From Burkholderia sp. S171 (lineage in GTDB: Bacteria; Pseudomonadota; Gammaproteobacteria; Burkholderiales; Burkholderiaceae), in assembly GCF_009766085.1 (NCBI RefSeq), contig NZ_LMUF01000007.1, positions 302,504 through 366,503 of the forward strand: 64,000 bases of DNA, in the 5' to 3' direction. Under the pieces are notes generated by a model. The model ran no database searches. It saw only the letters and a list, made by a program, of their open reading frames with translations, and was not told the origin of the DNA. How positions within the stretch are numbered: the first letter of the stretch is position 1; every line of letters begins with the position of its first letter. A program made the position numbers and the translations under genes. This document shows positions 9,382 to 17,991 of this stretch, piece by piece.

Positions 9382-10212
9382 ATGACAACCGATAAAAATT
9401 CTTCGATGGAGAGTGTGATGAGTGAAGATAACAACCAAGACAACCACCACGACAACGACCACGACCTGAGCCAGAAAATCACGGCGCAGATGGACGAAAA
9501 ACTGGAGCAGGGCACATGGGATAGTCGACAGAAGATAGCGCTTGCGTGCCGAATGCTTGCCCATGAAGGGCACTCCGAAACGCTGGCGGGACAGATCACC
9601 GTGCGGCAAAAGGATGGGTCGTTCCTGACGACGGCCATGGCTATCGGCTTCGACGAAATCACAAGCAGCAACGTGATTCGAATTGACGACGCCATGCAGG
9701 TGATCGAGGGAAAGGGCATGGCCAATCCGGCGATCCGTTTTCATCTCTGGATTTACCGCAAGCGCCCCGAGGTGAATTGCATCGTGCATACGCATCCGCC
9801 GTATATCAATGCGTTGTCGATGACGGGCACGCCGCTGGGGGTCGCGCACATGGACGCCACGCCATTCTTCGAAGACTGCGCGTTCTTGCGTGAATGGCCG
9901 GGCTTGCCGATCGGCGATAGCGAAGGCGAAATTATCTCGGCGGCGCTGGGGTCCAAACGAACGATCCTGCTGGCGAACCACGGCTTCCTGGCGGCGACCC
10001 GGTCGCTTGAGGAGTCCGCGTACCTGTCCATGCTGATCGAGCGGGCGGCGCGAAGCCAGATACTCGCGCAGTCGGTGGGAGAGATTCAGCGTATCGATGC
10101 TGAGCGCGCGCGCGAATCGCACGACTTCTTGCTGCTGCCGAGTATTGTCAAAGCGAGCTTTGCGTTGTTCGGCCGCCGCGTGATCAAGCGCGAGCCGGAG
10201 GTGCTGTTCTGA
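9382..10212 (+). CDS. Class II aldolase/adducin-family protein
   Basis: 276 residues. The fold signature is clear: AGQITVRQ near the start of the core, the zinc-binding HTHPPYINAL, and the later NHGFLAA segment that supplies the third histidine. Members are fuculose-/rhamnulose-phosphate aldolases, epimerases or decarboxylases, so the exact reaction is open. Residues about 14-30 are an odd Asp/Asn/His-rich stretch (EDNNQDNHHDNDHD) encoded by near-repeats of a GACAACCACC type. The true start may be the ATG at 9382 or the one at 9418, which has GGAGAG upstream. It follows the MHS transporter after 6 nt and precedes an AraC regulator, suggesting a small uptake-and-cleavage operon. Confidence 0.85.
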   Translation: MTTDKNSSMESVMSEDNNQDNHHDNDHDLSQKITAQMDEKLEQGTWDSRQKIALACRMLAHEGHSETLAGQITVRQKDGSFLTTAMAIGFDEITSSNVIRIDDAMQVIEGKGMANPAIRFHLWIYRKRPEVNCIVHTHPPYINALSMTGTPLGVAHMDATPFFEDCAFLREWPGLPIGDSEGEIISAALGSKRTILLANHGFLAATRSLEESAYLSMLIERAARSQILAQSVGEIQRIDAERARESHDFLLLPSIVKASFALFGRRVIKREPEVLF

Positions 10213-10381
10213 GTTCAGGGCGCCGGCCAACCGGCTCGCGCGCGCGGCACCGGGAATAGCGCCTTTTGCGTGTTCATTTTGACTGCGACATAATGGCCGC
10301 GACTGCGTTGCCGCGCCGAGGATCGTCCTTGGCGATCCGGTGGCCTTCAATCTTTCCAGCGACGTCCCAAGAGGGGCTGCC

Positions 10382-11395
10382 ATGCGCGATATCACCCGTT
10401 TCGACCTGCCGTATGCTCCTGGATTGCGCGAGATGCCCGCCTGCGGAGCGGATGAATTGAAGCGGTCACTGGACGACATCGTGACGCCCGGCGACATTCA
10501 AATGACGGCGCATGCAACGACCGGCGCACTGCGTGCATGCCGTCTGACAGGGGGCGGAGTGCTCGCGACCGCGCATCTCGGCTATCAGGAGGTTCACCAC
10601 GAAAGTGCTCACCTTCGTGAACTGGCAGGCGACGATGTCATCGTACTGGTCGCGCTGGATGGCAAGGGTGCTGTGACGCAACAGGGTCGCGTGCTGCCTT
10701 TCAGCAAGGGCGACATCACGTTTCGCCGTGCGCGAGTGCCGTCGATTGCACGCATCGACGAGCCGGCTAATCTCGTGCTGCTGCGTTTGCCGATCACCCG
10801 TTTCCTTGGTCATTCGGCGTCGCGTCATGCGTCGTTCACCCCGTACCGTGCAGATGCCGCCTCGGGCATTGTGGGTACGATTCATCGGTTCATCGACTCC
10901 GTCTTGCCCGCCTTCGCGCATATGAGTCCGGCGACTGTGGCGGCTGCGGAAGAGTCGCTGGTGGCGTTGATAGCCGCTGCGTATCTTGAGGCGGGGGATC
11001 GTACACATGCTGAGTTTGGTGAAGACACCGCACCTTGTTTCAATCCGCTGCGATGGTCGCAGCTCACGGCTTACATTGCCGCGAACCAGCGTGATCCGGA
11101 GATGGATGTTGCATCATGCGCAAGCGCGCTGGGCGTCTCGAAGCGCTACGTCCATACAATCTTCGAAGCCATGGGCCTGCAATACGGAAGCTATGTATTG
11201 CAGGAACGCCTTGCACGCAGCCGCGACGATCTGGCTAACCCGATTTGGGAATCGCTGTCGATAGAAAGGATAGCTTACCGAAATGGCTTTAACGACCCCG
11301 CGCATTTCAGCCGGCGTTTTCGCGCGGCCTTCGCTATATCACCTCGGGATTTCCGCCGTCGCGGCGGTGAGTTGCCAACGCGTTCGGTAAGTTAG
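10382..11395 (+). CDS. AraC-family transcriptional regulator
   Basis: 337 residues from the ATG at 10382, chosen over the upstream in-frame ATG at 10340 because AGAGGGG lies 6 nt before it. The N-terminal 200 residues resemble the AraC-binding-like effector domain. The C-terminal 100 residues hold two helix-turn-helix motifs: VASCASALGVSKRYVHTIF and IERIAYRNGFNDPAHFSRRF, the latter the classical AraC signature. It sits 169 nt after the aldolase on the same strand and is a good candidate regulator of the MHS-aldolase pair. Its stop shares 4 nt with the stop of the convergent small gene. Confidence 0.88.
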   Translation: MRDITRFDLPYAPGLREMPACGADELKRSLDDIVTPGDIQMTAHATTGALRACRLTGGGVLATAHLGYQEVHHESAHLRELAGDDVIVLVALDGKGAVTQQGRVLPFSKGDITFRRARVPSIARIDEPANLVLLRLPITRFLGHSASRHASFTPYRADAASGIVGTIHRFIDSVLPAFAHMSPATVAAAEESLVALIAAAYLEAGDRTHAEFGEDTAPCFNPLRWSQLTAYIAANQRDPEMDVASCASALGVSKRYVHTIFEAMGLQYGSYVLQERLARSRDDLANPIWESLSIERIAYRNGFNDPAHFSRRFRAAFAISPRDFRRRGGELPTRSVS

Positions 11396-11643
11396 TGCGA
11401 GTCGACGAGCGCGCGTAGGTCGGGATCGCGGACCTCCAGTAAATCGAACAAGCCAAGGGCGCGTAATGCGGGCAGGCCATCGACAATATCGTGCTCCGCC
11501 TCTGTGCGCTGGCTCGCAGGCGTTAAGGGATCGACCCAAACTCGCGCATTGGCAAGGAATGCACCGACGGTGCCTTTGCGAACGGAGACGCCGTTCAGCA
11601 TGACGACGTTGGTGTCATCGGGAAGGATATCTGCAGCGCGCAT
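11392..11643 (-). CDS. Small conserved protein, function unknown
   Basis: 83 residues, MRAADILPDDTNVVMLNGVS to the end VRDPDLRALVDSH. I placed the start at 11643 because CCAGGAG lies 7 nt upstream; the frame also runs open to 11751 but that part looks non-coding. It is acidic and soluble-looking, with no signal peptide or membrane segment. From memory, similar short proteins occur as stand-alone genes in Burkholderia genomes, without known function. It converges on the AraC gene with a 4-nt overlap of the stop codons. Confidence 0.65.
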   Translation of the reverse strand: MRAADILPDDTNVVMLNGVSVRKGTVGAFLANARVWVDPLTPASQRTEAEHDIVDGLPALRALGLFDLLEVRDPDLRALVDSH

Positions 11644-11755
11644 CGTGTACTCCTGGTGTGGTTGACCCCCTCGACTGTATCGAGCGGCAACCGGACGCGC
11701 TGCGGCAACCATGCCATTCGATACGCTTTCCACGCCAACAGGGCGGCTCACGAGC

Positions 11756-11807
11756 CGTTTTGCGCCTCCGTTTTACGCGTCCGTTTTGCGCGTCCGTGTT
11801 ACGCGTC
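11756..11807. repeat. Four tandem copies of a 13-bp unit
   Basis: Units at 11756-11768, 11769-11781, 11782-11794 and 11795-11807 follow the pattern CGTTTT(G/A)CGCGTC, with one or two mismatches in the first and last copies. The array ends 1 nt before the stop codon of the Lrp gene, so it lies in that gene's 3' untranslated region. Confidence 0.85.
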
Positions 11808-11808
11808 C

Positions 11809-12339
11809 TTAACTCCACTCAGTATCCGCATTCTCGTCAGGCTCATGCAACGTCAATCCGGACAGCGGCAGCGGCAACGCCGTCTTATACCTGACCTGCT
11901 TGAGCGCGAAGCTTGAACGGATGTTCGAGATGCCTGGGATCTTTGTCAGCCGTTCAATGATGAAGCGTTGCAGCGCCTGGATGTCCGGCATCATGACGCG
12001 CAGCAAGTAGTCCGCGTCGCCGGTCATCAGGTAACACTCCATCACCTCGGGACGCTCGCCGATCGCTTCTTCGAAACGCCGCAGCGCGTCTTCGTCCTGT
12101 TTCGTCAGGCTGACCTGAATGAACACGTTGATCCTTAGCCCAAGCGGTTCGGGATTCAGCAACGTGACCTGCTGTTTGAATAGCCCCAGCTTTTCGAGTG
12201 CCCGCACGCGGTTAAAACAGGGCGTCTGCGACAGGTTTACCGCCCGCGCCAGTTCCGAATTAGTGATGCGTGCATTCTGCTGCAGCTGGTTCAGGATGCC
12301 GATGTCGATACGGTCCAGGCGTTTAGGCGATGTGGTCAT
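11809..12339 (-). CDS. Lrp/AsnC-family transcriptional regulator
   Basis: 176 residues from the ATG at 12339 ([20 protein letters not shown]); an open frame continues upstream to 12384 but lacks the family pattern. The N-terminal winged helix has [20 protein letters not shown], and the C-terminal RAM/AsnC effector domain includes [18 protein letters not shown], as in amino-acid-sensing Lrp proteins. It is divergent from the 2-oxoacid dehydrogenase E1 gene, with 151 nt between the two starts. In Pseudomonas an Lrp-type regulator (MdeR) pairs with a homodimeric E1 (MdeB) for 2-oxobutyrate, so a similar regulatory relation is likely. Confidence 0.9.
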   Translation of the reverse strand: MTTSPKRLDRIDIGILNQLQQNARITNSELARAVNLSQTPCFNRVRALEKLGLFKQQVTLLNPEPLGLRINVFIQVSLTKQDEDALRRFEEAIGERPEVMECYLMTGDADYLLRVMMPDIQALQRFIIERLTKIPGISNIRSSFALKQVRYKTALPLPLSGLTLHEPDENADTEWS

Positions 12340-12490
12340 AGCTCGAATATTCTGGAGAAATGGGCGTACACGGAATAAATACACTATCCCGCGGCCTGAT
12401 TAAAAGCAAATCAGAGGCACATTCTGCGGCGCAATAGTTAAGCTGTATCTATACGCAGCGCTATTCCCCCATTCAATGCGGAGCCGTGCC

Positions 12491-15211
12491 ATGACTGATT
12501 TATCCAGCGGAAGCGAACAGATTCTGTCGATATCCCGAGGTCGCGAAGACACCGATCCCGAGGAAACCGCCGAATGGCTGGAGTCGCTCAATGCAGTCAC
12601 CGAACACGTCGGCCGCGACCGCGCGCAATATCTTTATGACCGGCTCGCCGAGCATGCGCTGTCATTGGGTATCGAGTCGTCGCGCGCACGTGTCACCCCT
12701 TATATCAACACCATTCCTGTTGCAGATCAGCCGCGTTATCCGGGCAATCTGGAGATAGAGGAAAAGCTCGCTGGCGCTTTGCGTTGGAATGCACTTGCCA
12801 TGGTCGTGCGCGCTAACAAGGCTTACGGTGAACTTGGCGGCCACATTGCGAGCTATGCGTCCGCGGCCGATCTCTTCGAAGTGGGTTTCAACCATTTTTT
12901 CCGCGCTGCTGCGCCGGACGCGGGTGAAGGCACGGGCGGCGATCTTGTCTATTTCCAGCCGCATTCATCGCCAGGGGTTTATGCACGCGCGTTCCTCGAA
13001 GGCTTTCTTAGCGAAGAGCATCTGGAGCACTACCGCCAGGAGATAGCGGGACCGGGACTGTGTTCGTATCCGCATCCGTGGCTCATGCCGGATTTCTGGC
13101 AGTTCCCCACGGGCTCGATGGGCATCGGTCCGATCAACTCGATCTATCAGGCGCGCTTCATGCGCTACCTGCACAATCGCGGCCTCGCCAAGACCCAGGA
13201 CCGCAAGGTGTGGGGCTTCTTCGGCGATGGCGAGATGGACGAGCCGGAATCGATCGGCGCGTTGTCGCTGGCGGCGCGTGAGCAACTCGACAACCTGGTG
13301 TTCGTCATCAATTGCAACCTGCAGCGGCTCGACGGTCCGGTGCGCAGCAACGGCCGCATTATCGATGAACTCGAAGCGCAGTTCATTGGCGCGGGCTGGA
13401 ATGTGATCAAGGTCTTGTGGGGCTCCGACTGGGATGCGCTCTTTGCACGCGACCAGACCAATGCGTTGCTGCGTGCCTTTGCGCATACGGTCGATGGCCA
13501 GTTCCAGACCTTTTCGGCCAACGATGGCGGTTATAACCGCGAGCGTTTCTTCGGCCAGAATCCAGAGCTTGCCGCACTGGCATCCCATCTTAGCGACGAG
13601 GACATCGACGGCTTGCGTCGTGGTGGCCACGACGTCCGCAAACTTCACGCGGCCTATGCGAAAGCACTGAGCCACAGAGGTCAGCCGACAGTGATCCTCG
13701 CCAAGACGATGAAGGGCTTCGGCATGGGGACGTCGGGCCAGGGCAGGATGACCACGCACCAGCAAAAGAAGCTTGGCTTCGACGACCTCAAGGCGTTTCG
13801 CGACCGCTTTCGCTTGCCGCTGTCGGACGCCGATGTCGAGGCGGTCAAGTTCTACAAACCTGCGGAAGACAGTCCGGAGATGCAGTACCTGCACGCACGA
13901 CGCGCAGGCCTTGGAGGCTATCTGCCCAGAAGGCGGAGAGCGGCGTCGAAGGGGCTGATCGTCCCTTCGATTACTAGCTGGGGCCAGTTCGCAATCGACG
14001 CGGCAGGCAAGGAAATGTCCACCACCATGGCGATCGTGCGCATGTTCGGCACGCTGATGAAGGACGCAACGCTTGGACCCCGCGTGGTTCCCGTGGTTGC
14101 CGACGAGGCACGCACATTCGGCATGGCGAACATGTTCCGGCAAGTCGGCATCTATTCGCCGCTGGGCCAGTTATACGAGCCGGAGGATCTTGGCTCCATG
14201 CTGTATTACCGTGAGGATACCAAAGGACAAATTCTCGAAGAGGGCATTTCAGAAGCGGGCGCAATGTCCTCATGGATCGCCGCGGCGACCTCCTACAGCG
14301 TGCACGATCTGCCGATGCTGCCGTTCTACATCTATTACTCGATGTTCGGCTTCCAGCGCATCGGCGACATCATCTGGGCGGCGGCGGATCAGCGTGCACG
14401 CGGCTTCCTGATCGGCGCGACCGCGGGCAAGACGACGCTTGGCGGTGAAGGGCTGCAGCATCAGGATGGCAGCAGCCATCTCGTGGCATCGACTATTCCG
14501 AATTGCCGCGCATACGATCCCGCGTTCGCCTATGAAGTTGCGGCTATCGTCGACGAAGGCATGCGCGAGATGGTCGAGCGCCAACGCGACGTGTTCTATT
14601 ACGTCACGGTGATGAACGAGAATTACGCGCAGCCGTCGGTGCCCGGCGGCGATCTCGAGACGCTGCGCGAGGGCATTCTTAAAGGCATGTATCCGCTGGC
14701 GACAGAAACAAAAGCGGAAGCCACGGTGCAGTTGCTGGGGGCCGGTGCGATCCTCGGCGAGGTTATCGCGGCGCAGCGGATGTTGCGCGACGAGTGGGGT
14801 ATCGAAGCGGCGGTATGGAGCGTGACGAGTTTTACTGAATTGCAACGCGACGGCATGGCTGCTGAACGGCTTGCACGGCTCGGCGAGACTGCGCCCGCGC
14901 CGTATGTGACCACGATGCTTGGCGCATCGCGAGGCCCGGTAATCGCGGCAACGGACTATGTTCGTGCTGTGCCCGAACTGATCCGCGCGTATGTGCCGGG
15001 TCGTTATGTGACGCTTGGCACCGACGGCTTCGGTCGCAGCGACACCCGTCAGGCATTGCGCGAGTTCTTTGAAGTGGACCGCGCATCTATTGTGATTGCT
15101 GCGTTGAAAGCGCTGGCCGATGACGGCGAAATCGATATCGCCATCGTACGAAAAGCGTCGCAGCAGTATGGGAAGGTGGCGTCGGCATTGGGCGCTCCCT
15201 GGCAACGGTAG
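12491..15211 (+). CDS. aceE: Homodimeric-type 2-oxoacid (pyruvate) dehydrogenase E1
   Basis: 906 residues, the length of AceE. The thiamine-diphosphate motif is intact (GFFGDGEMDEPES followed about 25 residues later by NCNLQRLDGPV). Typical AceE stretches such as YFQPHSSPGVYARAFLEG and MLPFYIYYSMFGFQRIGD are present. The start at 12491 has GGAG 8 nt upstream; an in-frame ATG lies 15 nt earlier. There is no E2 (acetyltransferase) or E3 gene nearby, so it is not the housekeeping pdh operon. It either borrows the core complex or serves a specialised 2-oxoacid such as 2-oxobutyrate (MdeB-like). The divergent Lrp gene probably regulates it in response to an amino acid. Confidence 0.88.
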   Translation: MTDLSSGSEQILSISRGREDTDPEETAEWLESLNAVTEHVGRDRAQYLYDRLAEHALSLGIESSRARVTPYINTIPVADQPRYPGNLEIEEKLAGALRWNALAMVVRANKAYGELGGHIASYASAADLFEVGFNHFFRAAAPDAGEGTGGDLVYFQPHSSPGVYARAFLEGFLSEEHLEHYRQEIAGPGLCSYPHPWLMPDFWQFPTGSMGIGPINSIYQARFMRYLHNRGLAKTQDRKVWGFFGDGEMDEPESIGALSLAAREQLDNLVFVINCNLQRLDGPVRSNGRIIDELEAQFIGAGWNVIKVLWGSDWDALFARDQTNALLRAFAHTVDGQFQTFSANDGGYNRERFFGQNPELAALASHLSDEDIDGLRRGGHDVRKLHAAYAKALSHRGQPTVILAKTMKGFGMGTSGQGRMTTHQQKKLGFDDLKAFRDRFRLPLSDADVEAVKFYKPAEDSPEMQYLHARRAGLGGYLPRRRRAASKGLIVPSITSWGQFAIDAAGKEMSTTMAIVRMFGTLMKDATLGPRVVPVVADEARTFGMANMFRQVGIYSPLGQLYEPEDLGSMLYYREDTKGQILEEGISEAGAMSSWIAAATSYSVHDLPMLPFYIYYSMFGFQRIGDIIWAAADQRARGFLIGATAGKTTLGGEGLQHQDGSSHLVASTIPNCRAYDPAFAYEVAAIVDEGMREMVERQRDVFYYVTVMNENYAQPSVPGGDLETLREGILKGMYPLATETKAEATVQLLGAGAILGEVIAAQRMLRDEWGIEAAVWSVTSFTELQRDGMAAERLARLGETAPAPYVTTMLGASRGPVIAATDYVRAVPELIRAYVPGRYVTLGTDGFGRSDTRQALREFFEVDRASIVIAALKALADDGEIDIAIVRKASQQYGKVASALGAPWQR

Positions 15212-15436
15212 AGAGCGCTCGCGGATAACGGGGCAAGGGTAACGCCGCGCGAAAACCAACCGGTCGATCAGACACGCCGCAACAGCTTCTGAAAGACCCA
15301 TTCGATTCGAGCCGCGTTGCCATGTATCAAGACCGGATGACTTGCGCCATTGACCTGTCACCCGACGGCGGGACTTTTATATTGTGCGGAGGCCTGGCGC
15401 TGCGGTATAAGAGCCGTTCCAGAGGGTTTTCCGGCC

Positions 15437-16207
15437 ATGTCCGCTCCGCTTCTTGATCCTGCAAAAACTGAATCGTCCGACGGCCCGGTGCTGTTCGCCG
15501 TCGAGCTGTCCGGCGATGTCGCGCGTGTCACCGGGTCTCATCGCCACGCTCGGGGTCAGATCTTCGGTGCGGTTCGCGGGTTACTGTCTGTTGGAATGGA
15601 TGACAGCCAATGGGTCGTGCCTGCTACCCACGCGGTCTGGCTTCCACCCAATCGTGCGCACTCTGTTCGTTCGCACGGCGCGTTTTCAGGGTGGGGCGTC
15701 TACGTCAGTGAGAGTGCTTGCGCGGATCTGCCCAATGAGCCCTGCACGGTTCGCACGTCTGGCCTGTTACGCGAGGCCGTGAGCCGTGCCGCAAGCTGGC
15801 CCGATGCAATGCTGGACGAAGCGCAGATGCGCCTGTCCGGCGTTATCCTCGATGAAATTCGCTCGCTGCCGCGCGAGGCTTTCGGCTTGCCGATGCCGCG
15901 TGATGCGCGCGTGCTGCGGATCGCTCGCGCGCTTGCCGACAATCTCTCCGATAACCGCCGTCTGGAAGAGTGGGCCGCCTGGGGCGGCGTGTCGACGCGA
16001 ACCTTGACGCGGCGGTTTATCGATGAGACCGGGTTCAGCTTTTCCGAATGGCGCCAACGCGCGCGCTCGATGCGGGCGTTGGAGATGCTTGCATCAGGCG
16101 TGGCGGTCACGACCATTGCACTCGATCTTGGCTATGAAAACGTCAGCGCTTTCATTGCAATGTTTCGCCGGACCTTTGGCGTGACGCCAACTCAATATTT
16201 CGTCTAG
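15437..16207 (+). CDS. AraC-family regulator with N-terminal cupin
   Basis: 256 residues from the ATG at 15437 (AGAGGG 11 nt upstream); the frame is open to 15350 but that stretch is not protein-like. The N-terminal half is a cupin sensor (SHRHARGQIFGAVRGLL, then WVVPATHAVWLPPNRAHSV). The C-terminal half contains two HTHs, with EEWAAWGGVSTRTLTRRFI and TIALDLGYENVSAFIAMFRR as the AraC signature, ending FGVTPTQYF. Such proteins usually control a neighbouring efflux or metabolic gene. Here the next gene downstream on the same strand is a PLP-dependent decarboxylase, 233 nt away. Confidence 0.88.
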   Translation: MSAPLLDPAKTESSDGPVLFAVELSGDVARVTGSHRHARGQIFGAVRGLLSVGMDDSQWVVPATHAVWLPPNRAHSVRSHGAFSGWGVYVSESACADLPNEPCTVRTSGLLREAVSRAASWPDAMLDEAQMRLSGVILDEIRSLPREAFGLPMPRDARVLRIARALADNLSDNRRLEEWAAWGGVSTRTLTRRFIDETGFSFSEWRQRARSMRALEMLASGVAVTTIALDLGYENVSAFIAMFRRTFGVTPTQYFV

Positions 16208-16440
16208 CGACCGCGCGCTCCTGGAACGATTAAGCGTGATGGTCAAGCGTCGGCTTCGGCGTCCACTGCCATCCTTTTAACACGAAGCTCCCTCAATGAA
16301 AGGGCGGAGTGAACGCGGTTCTGCTTGCCGCCGCCGGCACAAACCTGCATGCGCTGGTATTCTGGCAGTTGACATTGCAATACGTGCTTGGCAAGAACCG
16401 TGAGTCTATTCGCATCCCTTAATATTTCGACGGAAAGTCC

Positions 16441-17787
16441 ATGAACGAGCTAACACTGCTGGCTGAAGCCGATGACCGCGCCCGACGCTATACCGAGTCC
16501 ATTCCAAGCCGCCGCGTGTTCCCCGATCAGGCGGCGTTGCAGGCGCTGACCGCATTCAACGAGCCGCTCCCGGCGCGCGGCTACACACCGGAAGACGTCC
16601 TGCGGATGCTGGACACTATTGGCTCTCCCGGAACGGTGGTGTCGAACGGACCGCGTTACTTCGGCTTTGTGATTGGCGCGGCGTTGCCGGCGGCGGCTGC
16701 CGCAGAACGGCTGATGCTGGCATGGGACCAATGCGCATCATCATTCGATAATTCTCCGGTCGCGGCCACACTTGAAAAGGTTGCGGCGGGCTGGGTGCTC
16801 GAAGCGCTTGATCTGCCTCGCGAAAGCGCCGTGGGGTTCGGAACCAGTGCAACGGCATGCACGCTAAGCGCCCTTGCCGCCGCGCGTCGCGTGCTGCTTG
16901 CACGCAAGGGTTGGGACTTTGACAACGACGGACTGGCGGGTTCTCCCGAGGTCAAGGTCGTGGTGTCCGAGCTTGTGCATATCACGGTAAAAAAGGCGCT
17001 GCGTTTGCTCGGTTTTGGCATGAACAAGATCGTGTTCGCGCCGGTGAACCGCCATGGCCAGGTGGACCCGGACCGCTTGCCGCCGCTGGATGACATGACC
17101 ATCCTCTGTTTGCAGGCGGGTGAAGTCAACACGGGCGAATTCGATCCCTTCGACACGCTCATTCCCCTAGCCAAGGCCGCGGGTGCGTGGGTTCATGTCG
17201 ATGCTGCGTTCGGTTTGTGGGCGCGCGCATCCTCGCATGCGGAACTGACGAAGGGCATAGAAGGGGCCGATAGCTGGACTACCGACGCCCATAAGTGGCT
17301 GAACACCCCCTACGACTGCGCGATGGCAATCTGCCGCGACAGCGAAGCACTCGCTGCAGCGATGAACAGCGACGCGGTCTATCTGAGCGGCGCGAGAGAT
17401 GCGCAGAAAAACCTGACCCTCGAATTTTCGCGAAGGGCTCGCGGTATACCGGTGTGGGCGGCGTTGCGATCGCTGGGTCGTGAGGGGGTGGCTTCAATGG
17501 TGGACCAACATTGTGCGCTGGCGCGTCGCATTGCAGAGGGTCTGGAACGAGCGGGATTTGAAATTTTGAACCGCGTCACGCTGAACCAGATCCTGGTTCG
17601 CGCTCATACCGATGAACTGACCATTGCTGCCCGCGAAGCGGTCCAGGCATCCGGCGAGGCCTGGTTTGGTGCAACCGTCTGGGAGGGGCGGCCGGCGTTC
17701 CGGATCAGCGTGTCGTCATGGCGGACGACGGAACACGAAGCAGACGCGCTCGTTGAATTGTTGACCGGGATCGCAAAGCGGCAGTAA
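16441..17787 (+). CDS. PLP-dependent group II decarboxylase-family enzyme
   Basis: 448 residues of the pyridoxal-dependent decarboxylase fold (aromatic amino-acid/glutamate decarboxylase superfamily). The cofactor-binding Asp lies in HVDAAFGLW and the Schiff-base lysine in TDAHKWLN. GFGTSATACTLSALAAARR is the phosphate-binding region. It is shorter than eukaryotic decarboxylases and resembles bacterial tyrosine decarboxylase-like or L-2,4-diaminobutyrate decarboxylase-like proteins; the substrate is not evident. The ATG follows GGAAAG by 4 nt. The upstream AraC gene may control it. Several annotation pipelines would call this an aspartate aminotransferase family protein. Confidence 0.85.
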   Translation: MNELTLLAEADDRARRYTESIPSRRVFPDQAALQALTAFNEPLPARGYTPEDVLRMLDTIGSPGTVVSNGPRYFGFVIGAALPAAAAAERLMLAWDQCASSFDNSPVAATLEKVAAGWVLEALDLPRESAVGFGTSATACTLSALAAARRVLLARKGWDFDNDGLAGSPEVKVVVSELVHITVKKALRLLGFGMNKIVFAPVNRHGQVDPDRLPPLDDMTILCLQAGEVNTGEFDPFDTLIPLAKAAGAWVHVDAAFGLWARASSHAELTKGIEGADSWTTDAHKWLNTPYDCAMAICRDSEALAAAMNSDAVYLSGARDAQKNLTLEFSRRARGIPVWAALRSLGREGVASMVDQHCALARRIAEGLERAGFEILNRVTLNQILVRAHTDELTIAAREAVQASGEAWFGATVWEGRPAFRISVSSWRTTEHEADALVELLTGIAKRQ

Positions 17788-17845
17788 GCAAGACGGCATG
17801 AAGCAAGGCGGCATTCGTCGCACTCATGGGTGAGGTTTGCCCATG

Positions 17846-17938
17846 CTACCGATGCCGGCCGAGAAGCGTGCGAAGGTTGATCGCAAGGCTGGCCAATATT
17901 GCCAGCGCGCCCAGCGTTTCAAGTATTGGCGAGAGCAT
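17846..17938 (-). CDS. Possible 30-residue single-span membrane protein
   Basis: A short frame starting at 17938 with GGGAG about 9 nt before the ATG. The product, beginning MLSPILETLGALAILASLAI, is one hydrophobic helix followed by a short Arg-rich tail (LRTLLGRHR). It lies 53 nt downstream of the TauE-type permease stop on the same strand and could be its small partner. Coding status is only suggested by the ribosome binding site and clean hydrophobic profile. Confidence 0.35.
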   Translation of the reverse strand: MLSPILETLGALAILASLAINLRTLLGRHR

Positions 17939-17991
17939 TGCGGCAGATCTCCCAGAGGGTTGAAGCCGGTGGCGTGCTCCCGGCGCAACGC

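Noticed and set aside
9283..10497. 404-codon minus-strand frame opposite the aldolase gene
   Set aside because: It mirrors the coding frame of the aldolase and the 3' end of the MHS transporter gene, is Arg/His-rich and has no domain pattern; it is a high-GC antisense frame.
11756..11807. CRISPR array
   Set aside because: The 13-bp units are contiguous with no spacers and there are no cas genes in the window.
12965..15361. Two long minus-strand frames opposite the E1 gene (12965-14143 and 14270-15361)
   Set aside because: Both lie fully over a conserved AceE frame and read as Arg/His/Ala-rich shadows without motifs.
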